Source: Cryptomeria japonica (lineage: Eukaryota; Streptophyta; Pinopsida; Cupressales; Cupressaceae). Taken from it: DNA of 64,000 bases. This document shows positions 47,488-59,317 of the stretch, piece by piece. The stretch covers positions 338,552,793 to 338,616,792 of the forward strand of contig NC_081408.1 of NCBI RefSeq assembly GCF_030272615.1. The letters are read 5' to 3'. A program made the translations under genes and the position numbers. How positions within the stretch are numbered: position 1 is the first letter of the stretch; each line of letters starts with the position of its first letter. The notes under the pieces are model-generated. The model had not been told where the DNA came from. It was given only the letters and a program-made list of their open reading frames with translations, and ran no database searches.

Positions 47488-49205
47488 CATTGTGAGATTT
47501 CCTCAAACCAATATGGTCTTGGTTACAAAATGATTCAGTGTATGGGATATTTAGGTACTGTTCCTTTAGGAAAACAAAAAGAGGGTATTACTGAACCAAT
47601 TCAATTGCAAACAAAATCCATAAATGATAAGGCTGGATTGGGGTACAATTCGAAAATGTCATCAAATCAAAAACATGTTTCTAAGTCTAAGTGCCAGAAA
47701 AGGAAATCATCTTCAACATTACATGAAGCAGACACTCAACAAACAAAAACAGAGTGTAGAAAAGAGAAAGAGGAATCAATAGTCAAAAAAGAAGAAATAG
47801 TCAGTGCTTAGGCTTCGATGGCATCAGCTACTATAATACATGAAGTTGAGGTCCCTGAGGATATAAGAGATAAAGTAGTAAGAATCAGAGAATTGTTTGC
47901 ACCATTAAAGGTTCCAGTCACATATACTGGTAGGCAGCAAGTAGACGATTCAGAGACTATTTCAAAAGAGTATGAATGGGGTCCTGACTATCTTTCAGAT
48001 ACATCCACTATAGGAACTTCAGAAGAATCTAGCGGTGTCATAGATGATACTCAAGAGCTGATGTGCATAAAAATAGAGAAGGAAATCCAGGAAATTAGAC
48101 AAAAGAGACAAGAAAATTATGAACAAGGATTGAAGGAAGGAAGAGTACCCAAAATCTTTTCATCTATGTGTCCTTGTTCTAAAAAAGAACAAATCAAGTA
48201 TAGCACTACATAAGAAGAGTTGGAAGCTACCAAACAAGAACCAGTTATCAGTCCAGAGGAAGCTGAATGGAGTAGATGACAACAAATCATAGAAACATCA
48301 AGATCATGTCAACAGGTGTGTCAGATACAAATGACAAATGAACCACAACATGAAGGAATGTGCAACATTAAAGATGTTGCTATTGATACCATACATACAC
48401 TTACTAAATCACCTGAAGAAGCCTCAGAAACTTCATCCGATGACTCTGATGACTCTAATGATAGTCTTATTCAAGATGATATCTACTCATCCTCAAATTC
48501 TGAATCATCTGATACAAATAATGAAAATTTGTCTACTGGTCTTATTGCTGTTAAACCATGATATGAAGTCCAGTCTGACGTAGTGAACGACGTTACAAGT
48601 ATGTCTATCGGATTAGATCGATTAAATATTAACATGAATTTTAATAATTATGTTCTGAATCTTCCTGGTCTCAAGACATTTACGCAGGGTATCATTCTGG
48701 AACTTGACTTTTCGATCCACAATTGTGATAATAATACCGTGAATGCTCTTGATCCTATCCAACATCTATCCTTAGTACATCCCGAATTGATTGACTATAC
48801 ATTACAAAACTAGTCCATGAGTATACCTACTTTGGCCAATGACTATACGTTAGCCTATTATCTCAATGCAGTCGAACCTATAGGCTCTTCCACCAGTGAA
48901 CAGAGTGAAAATATGACTGAAGTGGATATCAAGTATCTTAGTCGCAAAAATAAGAAAAATAAAAATAAAAGATCTAATGGAGAAAACCACATTGTGGTGG
49001 TGTCAGAATCTAATAAAGAGAAAATAAAGGACATACCCAAAGTGAAAACCTTTCTGAGGCACTTGAAGGTGAGATAATTGATGTACTGCCAAGTCATTTC
49101 TAGGAAAGGTCTTCCATATTGATTGAGCCAACTCAGCCAGTGAACATTGGGAGTCAAGAGACACGACACATCATTCATGTAGCTTAATCACTATCAGCAG
49201 AAGAA
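47488..49205 (+). pseudogene. G-patch-like segment and acidic linker before RT (element F)
   Basis: At about 47505-47650 the translation NQYGLGYKMIQCMGYLG, then PLGKQKEGITEPIQ and later AGLGYN fits the G-patch pattern (GxGxxxxxxMGYxGxGLGKxxxG). G-patch segments are known near protease in some retroviruses and plant Tat elements. Frames 47530-47811, 47818-48213, 48316-48561, 48583-48813 and 48817-49077 follow, rich in D, E, S and K, including a run of DDSDDSND. No further domain is recognised. Stops break the region several times. Confidence 0.6.
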
Positions 49206-50556
49206 TTGAAGGAGTTCACTCAACTATTCTTAGAAAAGAAAATAAAATTTGCATGGATGTATTCTGATATGTCGGGCTTGGATCTTGATCTCATTATGCA
49301 CCATCTTTCAATCATGTTAGGAGTAAAACTAGTTAAACAAAAACTTCGTAAGATGCACCTGCATGTAGTGCTATTGGTCAAGGCTGAACTAGAAAAACTG
49401 CTCAAAGCTAGATTCATTAGAGCTATAGATTATGCCGAATGGATTTCAAACATAGTACCTGTGTCAAAGGCAGACAAATCTATTAGATTTTGCATTGACT
49501 TCAGAGATCTTAACAAGGTATGTTCGAAGGATGATTTTTCATTACCAAATATTGATATGATAGTCGACATGACTGCGGGGTATGAAATATACTCACTAAT
49601 GGATAGATTCTCCAGATACAATCAAATCAAAATAGCTCTTGGAGATCAGGAAAAGATAGCTTTCACTTGTGCATGGGGAACCTTTTGCTGGAATGTCATG
49701 CCATTTGGGCTAAAGAATGCAGGGGCGACCTATCAAAGAGCAGTGACAACCATTTTTCATGATATGATGCATAAGAATATGGAAGATTATGTTGATGATA
49801 CCTTATTGAAGACTATGAAAAGGTCAACACATATTCAAGAGCTAGGTCCTATAGTAGATAGAATGGAAAATTTCAAGCTCCGGTTAAATCCAAATAAGTG
49901 TGCATTCGGAGTAACATCTGGTAAGCTACTTGGCTATATCATTTCAAAGAAGGGAATCGAAGTTGATCCTAAGAAGGTCCAAGCTATATTGAAAATGCCA
50001 CCTCCGAAGAACATCAATAAAATGAGAAGTCTACAAGGACATCTCCAATCCATTAGACATTTCATTTCCTAGCTAGCAGACAAAGCTCAACCTTTCACAA
50101 AAGTATTGAGAAAGGGAATAGTATACAATTGGGATCACTAGTGCGAACAACATCTTCAACAGATAAAATAGTACCCGTCGAATCCCCCAATATTGATGCC
50201 ACTGATTTAGGGTAAACCACTAATCTTATATATCAACAACTGACTCATCATTGAGGGCACTTTTGGTGCAACAAGATGACAACAAAAAGGAACCAACTAT
50301 TTATTACATCAGTAGGACATTGGTGTCTTATGAAATGAACTACAATATGATAGAAAAAGCATGCTTGGTGTTAGTCTTTGCATCACAAAAACTGAGACAC
50401 TACATGCTAGCACATTCAGTCAAGCTAGTGGCTAAAATTGATCCACTCAAGTATCTTCTCAATAAGGCAACACTTACGGGAAGATTGGAAAAATGGGTAA
50501 TGATCCTTACAGAGTTTGACATTGAATATGTGGAACACAAAGCCATGAAAGGATAG
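49206..50556 (+). pseudogene. Reverse transcriptase and first RNase H of element F
   Basis: 49206-50072: DMSGLDLDLIMHHLSI, KLLKARFIRAIDYAEWISN, RFCIDFRDLNKVCSKDDF, YSLMDRFSRYNQI and catalytic EDYVDDTLLK. The fingers, palm and thumb are recognisable. A TAG at 50070 and about 180 bp of broken sequence follow. 50251-50556 then gives gypsy RNase H: KKEPTIYYISRTL, MIEKACLVLVFASQKLRHY and DIEYVEHKAMKG. The catalytic YVDD motif survives, but the frame does not. Confidence 0.88.
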
Positions 50557-51050
50557 GTAATTGCTGATCAACTTGCTGAATCTCCGCTTGAAGACTCTCA
50601 ACCACTACACATCGAGTTCCCAGATGAATCAATAATGCATCTTACTCAACAACCTTGGAAGATGTTCTTCGATGGGTCCTTTATTCAAAATGGTTCAGGT
50701 GTGGGCATATTATTCATTACTCCTCAAATGTATTCAATCCAAAAGTCTTATAAGATTCTATTCCCTTGTACGAACAACATTGCAGAATATGAAGCTTTGG
50801 TGAATGGGATAAAGTTAGCTATTGAATGAAAGGTTGCAAAATTGTATATCTATGGAGATTCTCAGCTTGTGGTTAATCAAATTAATGATACATATCAGAT
50901 TTGGGATGAGAAATTTATGCCTTACAAGAGGATGGTTGATGATCTTAAGAAGTATTTTGCTTTTGTATCATTCCAATAGATCCCTAGGTCCGCAAACAAA
51001 GCAGTAGATGCTATGGCTACCTTGGCATCTATACCTGAGCTATAGGAGTC
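50557..51050 (+). pseudogene. Second (archaeal-type) RNase H of element F
   Basis: WKMFFDGSFIQNGSGVGILF, NNIAEYEALVNGIKLAIE and YIYGDSQLVVNQIN give the D, E and D catalytic residues of RNase H. ANKAVDAMATLA closes the domain. Two RNase H domains in tandem is the accepted mark of the Tat lineage. Stops at about 50827 and 50978 break it. Confidence 0.86.
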
Positions 51051-51072
51051 CAATTTTTTCTTTGATTTCCTG

Positions 51073-52410
51073 TTGGAAGAGTTATATTACCCCACCTATG
51101 ACTCTCCTGAGACCCAAATAGTCTGTTCCATTATTGGACATGACTCATCCCGATACAACCACATCTATTCCTATCTATGCGACCAAATTATCCCTGGGAA
51201 TCTTACCCAAAATGAGAAAAGAAACCTAACTCGAAATGCTTCATGGTATGTTATCATAGATAACAATTTATTTAGATGAGGTTTGGACGGTACATTGCTT
51301 AGGTGTCTAGAAATTAAAGAATCTAAACGTGCGTTATTAGAAGTTCATGAAGGTATTTGTGGATCTCATTCAAATGGTATTACTTTAGCTTAGAAAATAT
51401 TATGGCTTGGCTACTACTAGCCAGACATGGAAAAAGATGCCATAAAATTTGCTAAGACTTGTGAGAAATGTCAGCTTCATGGAAATCTCATACATGCTCC
51501 GGCAAGGGACCTCATACTATTTATTACACACTGGCCTTTTTAGCAATGGGCCTTTTATCTCATTGGTCAAATATATCTTGCATAATCTAACGTACATAAA
51601 TTCATCATAATGACCACTGAGTATTTCACCAAGTGGGTAGAGGCGGTTCCGCTCATTAAAGAAACTGGTAAACAAGTTGCCTTGTTCATCCTAAATTATA
51701 TCGTTTGTAGGTATGGGATACCTTTGTCAATTGTGACTGATAATGGAGGACAGGTTAAGAACAAAGATTTGGATGAGCTTTGTGAGAAATTCAAAATAAA
51801 GCAACATTGGTCATAGATATACCACCCTCAAGGTAATGGACAAGCCGAGGCGTCTAACAAAAACCTACTGACTATCTTACACAAAATAGTGAATAAATTC
51901 GAGAAGGATTGGCATCTGCAGCTCAATCCTGTACTATGGGCTTATAGAACAAGTATCAGAACACCTAATGGGGCTACACCTTTCTCTTTGGTGTATGGGT
52001 CTGAAGCAGTACTACCTATTGAAGTAGAAATACCATCTCTAAGAGTTTCTTTGCAAGGTCTTGTTACTGATGAAGATCATCGAATATCTAGATTGCAAGA
52101 ACTCGAATTGTTGGATGAGCATCGACAAGTGGCATTTGATCATCTTAGAGTGTATCAGAAGAGAATGTCCAGAGGATATAACAAGAAAGTTTGACAAAGA
52201 TAATTTCAGGTTGGTGACCTAGTTTTGAGAGAAAATCCAAAAAATCAACAGTTTCCTGACAATAAATGGAAGTTTGAACCCAACTGGCTAGGTCCCTACA
52301 TTGTTACTGTAGCATACGCCCTGGTGCCTATCAACTCTCAAATTCAAAAGGAGAACAACTGTATGAATTGATTAACACCATCCACTTGAAGAAATTATTT
52401 GCTTAGCATT
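51073..52410 (+). pseudogene. Integrase of element F, broken
   Basis: Zinc-finger traces near 51370-51480 (TCEKCQLHGN). Core from 51610: YFTKWVEAVPL, YGIPLSIVTDNGGQ (core aspartate) and, after a stop, YHPQGNGQAEASNKN (core glutamate). 51889-52194 gives WAYRTSIRTPNGATPFSLVYG, and 52195-52320 the C-terminal QVGDLVLR and WLGPYIV fold. At least six stops. An A-rich run and a twice-repeated AAAACCTGG(T/C)AAACAGG motif follow pol. Confidence 0.86.
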
Positions 52411-53989
52411 CTTTGTGCTATCAACATGTACGGCTGAAAAAGTCCTTAAAAAAATCCAAAAAAATGGAAAAAGTCTTGAAAAAAAAAAGTCAAAAAAAAA
52501 AAAAATAAAGAGAAAAATTGCCCTGCTGAAAACCTGGTAAACAGGCACCTTGGTAAAAAAAACAAATGAATCTCTACCAAATAGGTGAAAACCTGGCAAA
52601 CAGGTGCCTCTTGTACTCAAGTGCTCCATCTATCAACGCAATGTTGACATTTCCCGCTTTCATGCATCTTTTGCTTTTGTTTGTACGTATTTTTCAGTCA
52701 CTTTCGTGACATCCTGGTTCATTGGAACCCTCATGACTTGAAACTGATCAACGTCCTAGTCTTAGGTTACTTGAGAGAGCACATTACATATCCTAAGCAG
52801 TGTCAACCAAGTCATCTTCGTGTTAGTGAAACCTAGTTGTCCACTCCAAGTCAGTCACCTGTCTCCTAACTACCAAAGAGTTTTTATCACTTAGTAAACA
52901 AACAAAACAACATAACGGAAAATAAATCACTAAACAGTTTCAGCTATGAATGAAAATTTTCTTTGTGTGCTGTCTTTTATATTGGTTTTCATTATTATCT
53001 CTTTGAGTAAATTGAGGAAGTCTATTGTGACCAAGAGGAGCAAGGATTGGGAGCATAATATTTTCTTTGTTTTCTGCTTTTAGGAATGATCCTGATGGTC
53101 TGGAAACATATAAATTAGCTGGGTGTCTGTGATAAGAGCCTTCACAACAAGGTGAAATCGCCTCACATACCTTGACTCCGCTTATTTGTATGCTACAGGG
53201 AGGTCCATATCATTTCTTTGTTTGTTTTGAGGGAATTTCTTTATGATGCAATTCGGGTCCCTGCGAAATTTGTCAAAGGATATGAATAAAAAGGTGTCAT
53301 TGCCGACAAGATAATAAATATTGCACATTGAAAAAGAAAGGAACTCTAACATGCCTGTTGTGTTCATTATGCTCAGTGATGAATCTTAAGTATTTTAAAT
53401 CCAATGACTAGGTTTAGGATGCATCTTGCATATCATTTTGTATGTCATTTTGCATATCATTTTGCATTTTTGTGAATTTAGAGTGATTTTGGTATGGTAA
53501 TAATATCTTTATCTTTTGAATGAGAGCTGAAACCATCATCATTTCTTACACTAAGTGGTCTATTTATCATCATTTTTCAATCGAGTACTTGTGTTTTGAG
53601 ATGATTTAGTTGCATACATAACATTTAGTATAGATTCATACATTTCATTATTCATTACTTAGGTGCACATCAGTTATTTGCATATGAAAAGAAAGAAAGA
53701 ATTAGACATCCATAATCATTTGCATTACATACATTCATATTGAAAAGAAATGCATACCTATAGAATAAAGCATATAAAAGATATCTCATAAATGAATCAA
53801 CACAAGTATGATGAATTCAAATCAGATCTCATATATATATATATATCATGTCAAGTATAAGAGTACAAAATGATGTTGACTGACATGTACAAACTCCCAT
53901 CGGAGCAAGAATCATATAGGCTACAAAAAATGGGTGTGTCTACGAAAAATATATCTGAGCTACAAAAAGAATATCTAGCTCTGAGCCTC
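52411..53989 (+). other. Non-coding region after pol of F
   Basis: A-rich tract at about 52438-52515, the AAACCTGG-AAACAGG repeats (52530, 52586), then AT-rich DNA with the repeated word TTTTGCATATCATTTTGCAT near 53430-53470 and an (AT)n run near 53830. No domain seen. Confidence 0.5.
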
Positions 53990-56231
53990 TCCCTCATCGC
54001 TTGGTGGAGGAGGAGGAGCTTGATGACTGGGATCCTATCAAGGTGCCCAAGCTCCCTCAGAATGTGCCATGTACTATGAATAGGGGATCACCTATTGTGC
54101 TACTGGAATCGCCACGCTATAAGCTGCAACATAATAACCTGCCCTACTAGTTTGATGCAAAACCTCCTACTAGAGTGTGTCTCGCTCCACTCTCATCACC
54201 GTGACCTGACGATTGTGCTCTGCTCTCAGCTCTGTAAGTTGACGATCTCACTCCACTAGCTGAGTCTGAGCCACTATCAACTGTGACTGCAGTTCTGCAA
54301 GGCGTGCTCTCATTGACCATCTGGTGTCTGTCCCCTAATGATCTCTCACCGACTCTCCACCCCCATCTTCACCTGTAGCTCCACCCTGCTCATCTCACCA
54401 CTGTCAGACCTATCTCAGAGATGCTTGCTCCTCCTCAGCTCCACCCAATCTCACCCCTATATATCCTAGGGATCTGCCCTCACCCCTCTTCTGTCCAACA
54501 TTAGCTGGCACCCTACTGCTACTAGCACCAAGATCACTGCCACTCTATCACGGAGCCTCAGATCTCTGTGCCTGTCCCTGCATGCGGCCCTATCCCTGTC
54601 CCTATGGCGATGCGGGGGCATCATCCTCAACATCCTCAATATGAGGAGCCTGCTCTCCTGGATTTGTGAACTAAGGGAACAAATGCTGCTGAAAAATAAT
54701 CTCTATATTGGGGAAATGCCCCTGCATCTACCACATCGTCCAAGTAATCCCATCGTAGGCGATGTAAACCAGTCAGCTCCTGCATGGCCAAAGCATAGGA
54801 CAATCATGGAGACCATCCCTGTCTCTCCTCATCTGCATAACACGCATACGCTATGTACTCTTGTGAGATCCCCTAAGGCTGGCCATACTGCCTCATCACT
54901 CGTGAGATGATGAATCGCTCCACAATAGTCTATGAACTCTCGATTAGTGGGTGTGTAACAAAAAGGTCCCCGCGGACTAGCCACCAGTCATCCCATGGCT
55001 CCAAGCCTCTGTATGGTCTTCATATGATAGCTATCAAGTCATCAAGCTGCCATCTCCAAAATATATACACCTACAAAATATATTTATCATCAAAATATAT
55101 ACACCTGCAAAATATATACACCGGTAGCCATGCTCTGCCCATCTCTGGCACCCATAAACATGAGCCCCAGCCAAGTCTCTGAGGGGTCTCTATCAACCTC
55201 TCTAACATTTTACCCCATCTGCACTGGAAGCCTTGCTAGCCTTTCTCTAGCATCAGAAAATAGCCTATGAACCCTGCTAGAACGCATGCCAGAGGATACT
55301 TCTCATTGTACCTGCTCATAAGTATGTCCCAACTCATGGAATGAGTCAAAATGTCAGGATCACTGAAGACATGCCTGACTACCTGTAATCCTGGAAGGTG
55401 CCTTGAATCATAATCCACCTTATCCCCAGCAAAAGGGATACAGAGAATCCTATATACATCCTCAGGAGTAATAGTCAACTCCCCCACTGGCAGATGAAAC
55501 ATGTTATGCTCTGAATGAAACCACTCTACCAATGCCATGAGCATCTCGTGGTTCACATGGATATCAGGTAATCTTAATAGATGAGTGAAGCCGCATAAGT
55601 CAATATGAGCCCACTTAACCTTAGATAAATTTCAAACTATTGCCATAGTAGGAGGATATATGCATCTAAACAGCACAGGAGGTAATTGAACCTACAAAAA
55701 ACCTGACAACAAAGTATCAAATAACATTCCAAATGAGCCTACAAGAGAAGTAAAACATCACGCAAATCCAACTAAGTCAAATGTACAATCAAATTTTCAC
55801 GTTAAGACCTTAAAAAATGTTCACTGTTTCTCAAATGACAAAACATAGAGAAGCAGCATCTCCTACAAGACAAGATCAGGTCTAGCATGACAAAACAACC
55901 TCAAACAACAAAATATTAGGTGTCGCATGATAAAATGGTTTTTAACAGACCTGTCGTACGATACGATGGTGCATCCCGCATGACAATTCTATTGAGCTTA
56001 AATGACAAGAGAAATTATGCTAGTTACTCGTATGAGACAGAATCCTATCTAGCATGATAAAACGTGAAAGCCGACCCCACACATGCGAAAAACTTGAAAA
56101 ATGAACAAAAAAATTTAAAATTGAAAACACAAACAGGCTTAAGATCGATCACTTACCGCTGGCTCATAATTTTGGGGTCGATTATGTCTTCTCTGGTGCT
56201 CAAATCGATGCTAAAGAGTAGGGACCGCCAT
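53990..56231 (-). pseudogene. Antisense plant mobile domain (PMD) gene in element F, with a predicted intron
   Basis: Opposite in sense to gag-pol. Exon 1 is 56231-56157 (25 codons, MAVPTL start, a stop at codon 7). A GTAAGT donor begins at 56156 and an acceptor TTTTTTGTAG ends at 55692; joining them keeps the frame (phase 0). Exon 2 runs from 55691: KWAHIDLCGFTHLLRLPDI, FHLPVGELTITPEDVYRIL and LAGFIGYFLML, the plant mobile domain pattern. It goes on with frameshifts to about 54650 and a low-complexity tail to about 53990. One more stop lies early in exon 2. Copies of AAAATATATACACCT near 55070-55130 interrupt it. PMD proteins occur in plant transposons and as host genes (MAIN/MAIL). Antisense ORFs after pol are known in Tat elements. 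Confidence 0.72.
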
Positions 56232-56304
56232 TTTATTCACAGAAGGCTATTTGAATTTTTAAACTTGGAGGGTTAAAATGATTTGAAGACGACACTTTCA
56301 TCCC

Positions 56305-56312
56305 ATATATAG
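56305..56312 (-). promoter_or_regulatory. Putative TATA box of the antisense PMD gene
   Basis: The minus strand reads GGCTATATATGGG, about 75 bp before the ATG at 56231, a normal plant spacing. Confidence 0.5.
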
Positions 56313-56784
56313 CCAAAAACCTAATTTTTCAACTTGCTCCGATGGACGTGAAAATTGTACCCTTGGCTAATTTGACCGTTCTGATTCCATTTTTGAGATT
56401 GAAATTGAAATTCAAGATCATTTTTCTAGTCAATTTCACAATTCTGACCACTTAGCACTCTTTTTACCAAATGCTCATTCTTTCTTCTAATTACGCTCAA
56501 TTCAATTTCAATTCCACACATCAACTTTACAATCAACTTTGCGCTCATCAATCAATGCCGCGTTTCTCAAATATTCCTCAGGATCAATTTGTGCTCAAAT
56601 AGCTTATTTTTGCCACACAATTGCCTATAATCATGTACCCTCATTATCTTTTGATTTTACTCCCGAGGGGGCATACTCATGACCTTATGATGTCACATCT
56701 TACAAGTCGAGAAAAGTTTTCAAATCTTCATCAAAAGTCGAGCAAAATGTTTTCAATTAAAGAAAATCAATTCTTATTGCTAAA

Positions 56785-57380
56785 GGGGGCATCTCACCTT
56801 CATCGCTTCACATCAAGTTGAGATCTCTCGATCCTCTGAATTGAATCAATCGCTAGGGGCATATCAGTTTCATCACTTCAAATCAAGCTGATATTTGTCT
56901 TTCATCTAAATTAATCTCTTAACGTTAATTAGTTTCATCGCTTTAAATCAAGCTGATTATTTGTTCAAACTCAATCAAAAGTTTGAAGAGTATCTTTGAT
57001 CACACTAAATCTAAGCAGGTGTTCAGTATTTGTTTCTTGATCAAGTTGAACAATTCATTCTTCACTCACCGTGTCTTGATCAATCAAGTTCAAGATCGAT
57101 TTCCTTTTATCATCACTCACTGCATCTAAGATCAATCAGGTTCTAGATCAGTAAGATCTGCTTCTTGATCAATCAAGTTCAAGTTCGGTATCTTTGTTTT
57201 CTATCATTCCTCAGTTCAATCAAGTTCGGGATTGGTATCGCTTTAATCAAACTTCAATCAGCTTTGTCACTTCGAATCCAGTTAAACACCTTGCTTTCAT
57301 CTAGTTCGTGATCAATCAAGTTCAGAACTGACATCTCCTAGACATCACACATTCTTTGAACCAACGCATTGCTCACACAT
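56785..57380 (+). repeat. 3' repeat region of element F
   Basis: First, three units of about 65-70 bp on TTTCATC(G/A)CTT-A-ATCAAG(C/T)TGA (56785-56960). Then short repeats on GATCAATCAAGTTCAAG (57083, 57168, 57312 and variants). No coding content. Confidence 0.75.
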
Positions 57381-57386
57381 TAATTC

Positions 57387-57399
57387 AAAGAGGGGCAAA
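57387..57399 (+). other. Polypurine tract of element F
   Basis: AAAGAGGGGCAAA immediately before the 3' LTR start at 57400. Confidence 0.85.
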
Positions 57400-58549
57400 T
57401 GTAATACCCTAAAAATAGTCATCTAAACCATGGGCCCCTAATCTCGACAACATCACCAAGGTCCTAACCAAAGGAAATTAAATCAACCTTGAGCATATTA
57501 TTAATTATTTAATCATCAAATATCACATGGCAAATCAACTACTCAATATTAATTAAATATTTATTTAATTAGTCGAGTCATTTCCAAAAATATCATTTTG
57601 ATCAATTATCTTATTTAATTTATTAAATATCCTTGCATATTTAATTAATTAATATAAATTCCCATTCAATCATGCAAAAGGAATTAATTTATTACAAAGG
57701 AGGAATTATTCACAAACAAAGAGTTGAATTAAAAAATAAAACAAAAAGAATTGAATTGAGAGAGAAATCAAACTTGAGATATTATTTATTTTTCTAAATT
57801 TGGAACTTGAAATCAAAAAAACAATTTAATTGAATTATTGAATTATTCTCTAAAATTGGAACTCAAATCTTTTCAGAAAAAGAAGTTCAGTTGCATTGAA
57901 AAGACTCTTTTCTTGATTAAATTAAAGAATTATCTATTTTTATCACAAATGCATAGAATTGATTTATTATTATTTCCAATGCAACTTGGACTTCTAATTT
58001 GAATGCATTTCAATTAAACTATAATTGGAATCTATCTCAAGGTTAAGTGAACCTGATTTCTCAATTATTTTCAATTAATCCTAAATTGAGCTTTTTCATC
58101 ATCTCTTTGTAATTCTCTATAAATTCAGTCTTCAGCTCTCATTCGAATTCACCCCAAATATTTTTGAGAACATGTTTGGAGATTATTATCATGCTAATTT
58201 CTCTCTGGAGTCATTGAAGATTATTGTGCTTTTTAGATTATTTGCATCCATTTTTCATCCATTATTGCTTGCATCCATTGTTGCTTGAATTGATTATTGC
58301 TTGAATTATTCATCCATCTTGCATCCATATAGTTAACATCATATAGATTAAATCCTTTGTCTTGGTGTAGTCTAGTCACTAGTATTGCTTATAACAATCT
58401 GAGAGCAATCTTATACTCGCATCTTTTAGAAGGAAATTAGTCGCTTTGTTATGGTTTTTACTTATTGATTATTGATTACTAACCATGCATATAATGACTT
58501 AATTGAAGTGTTGTGCTTGCAGCTATTAGACCACTTTTTCACACACACA
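57400..58549 (+). repeat. 3' LTR of element F
   Basis: 1,150 bp, the same length as the 5' LTR, followed by CCAAT (58550-58554). Confidence 0.95.
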
Positions 58550-58554
58550 CCAAT

Positions 58555-59317
58555 ACAACCATAGAGACTTGCACTACCCCTATGTCCAAAAAGTCTAATA
58601 CAGGTTAGAAAACATGGCTGTCAACTCCCCTTGAGTCATACATCTCAGGTCTTCATTTGTCTGTTAGGTTCTAAACCAGAGCCGACCTACCCCTTATACC
58701 AATTGAGCTATGCATATGTGATCAATTTGATGATCTATCAGCTCCATAGTTTCAACCACAACATATGACAAGATCCTAGGTGTACATAATGCCATACAAT
58801 ATCATTATCATGCCACATATCAGAACTGGTTAGCCCACAAAGATGCATGTACACATGATCAACTATTAGGCAATCACGTGTCATTCAAGTCTTTTCCAAT
58901 ACCAACTGAAACATAACCACTTCTTCATAACACACTGCTAGAGTTATTGGAATGATCCTGGACCTCATTGACTTGAATAACCTACAATACCAGTTAGTAT
59001 TCATACCAGTACCATACTGCACATACTAGTTTCCTGCACTGGTCCATCATATCCACCAGAGTACCTTCTTCTAACTCCTATTCTTCTTGTGTCAATTTTC
59101 TTCCAATCCAAATTGAAAATCTTCCATCCATTGACACATGCAGTAGTGATCCATCTTCTTATATGTAGGTGTGTAGCCAAGGCAGCCATTACACACACTT
59201 GTCATCTCATTTTCTTCCTATATATCGGCAACAAATAATCCTTTTATCTGCCTAATTTCATAAAGGGGGTGAATAATGTGATCAATTAGTAACTCCCCCT
59301 AAGGACTTGAATATACT
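58555..59317 (-). other. Internal DNA of B between F and the gag remnant
   Basis: No domain seen. A stretch at 58672-58710 (AGAGCCGACCTAC) resembles part of the LTR of element C (about 16954). The place where copia protease and pol should lie is empty. Confidence 0.5.

Larger units (their letters stand above)
41253..58549 (+). mobile_element. Element F: 17.3-kb Tat-like Ty3/gypsy retrotransposon
   Basis: LTRs of exactly 1,150 bp each (41253-42402 and 57400-58549), TGTAATACCC to CACACACACA. The flanking duplication is CCAGT/CCAAT (41248-41252, 58550-58554). The plus strand carries leader repeats, gag, protease, G-patch-like segment, RT, RNase H, a second RNase H and integrase. About 5 kb after pol holds an antisense plant-mobile-domain gene and tandem repeats. 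Dual RNase H plus an antisense ORF after pol is the layout known from the Tat lineage (Grande, Retand type). Coding frames carry many stops. Confidence 0.92.

Noticed and set aside
58670-58735. A tRNA-like stretch: minus strand GCATAGCTCAATTGGTATAA with a later GGTTTAGAACC
   Set aside because: The D-arm-like part is followed by no proper anticodon or acceptor pairing, and part of it (AGAGCCGACCTAC) recurs in the LTR of element C, so it is retrotransposon DNA.
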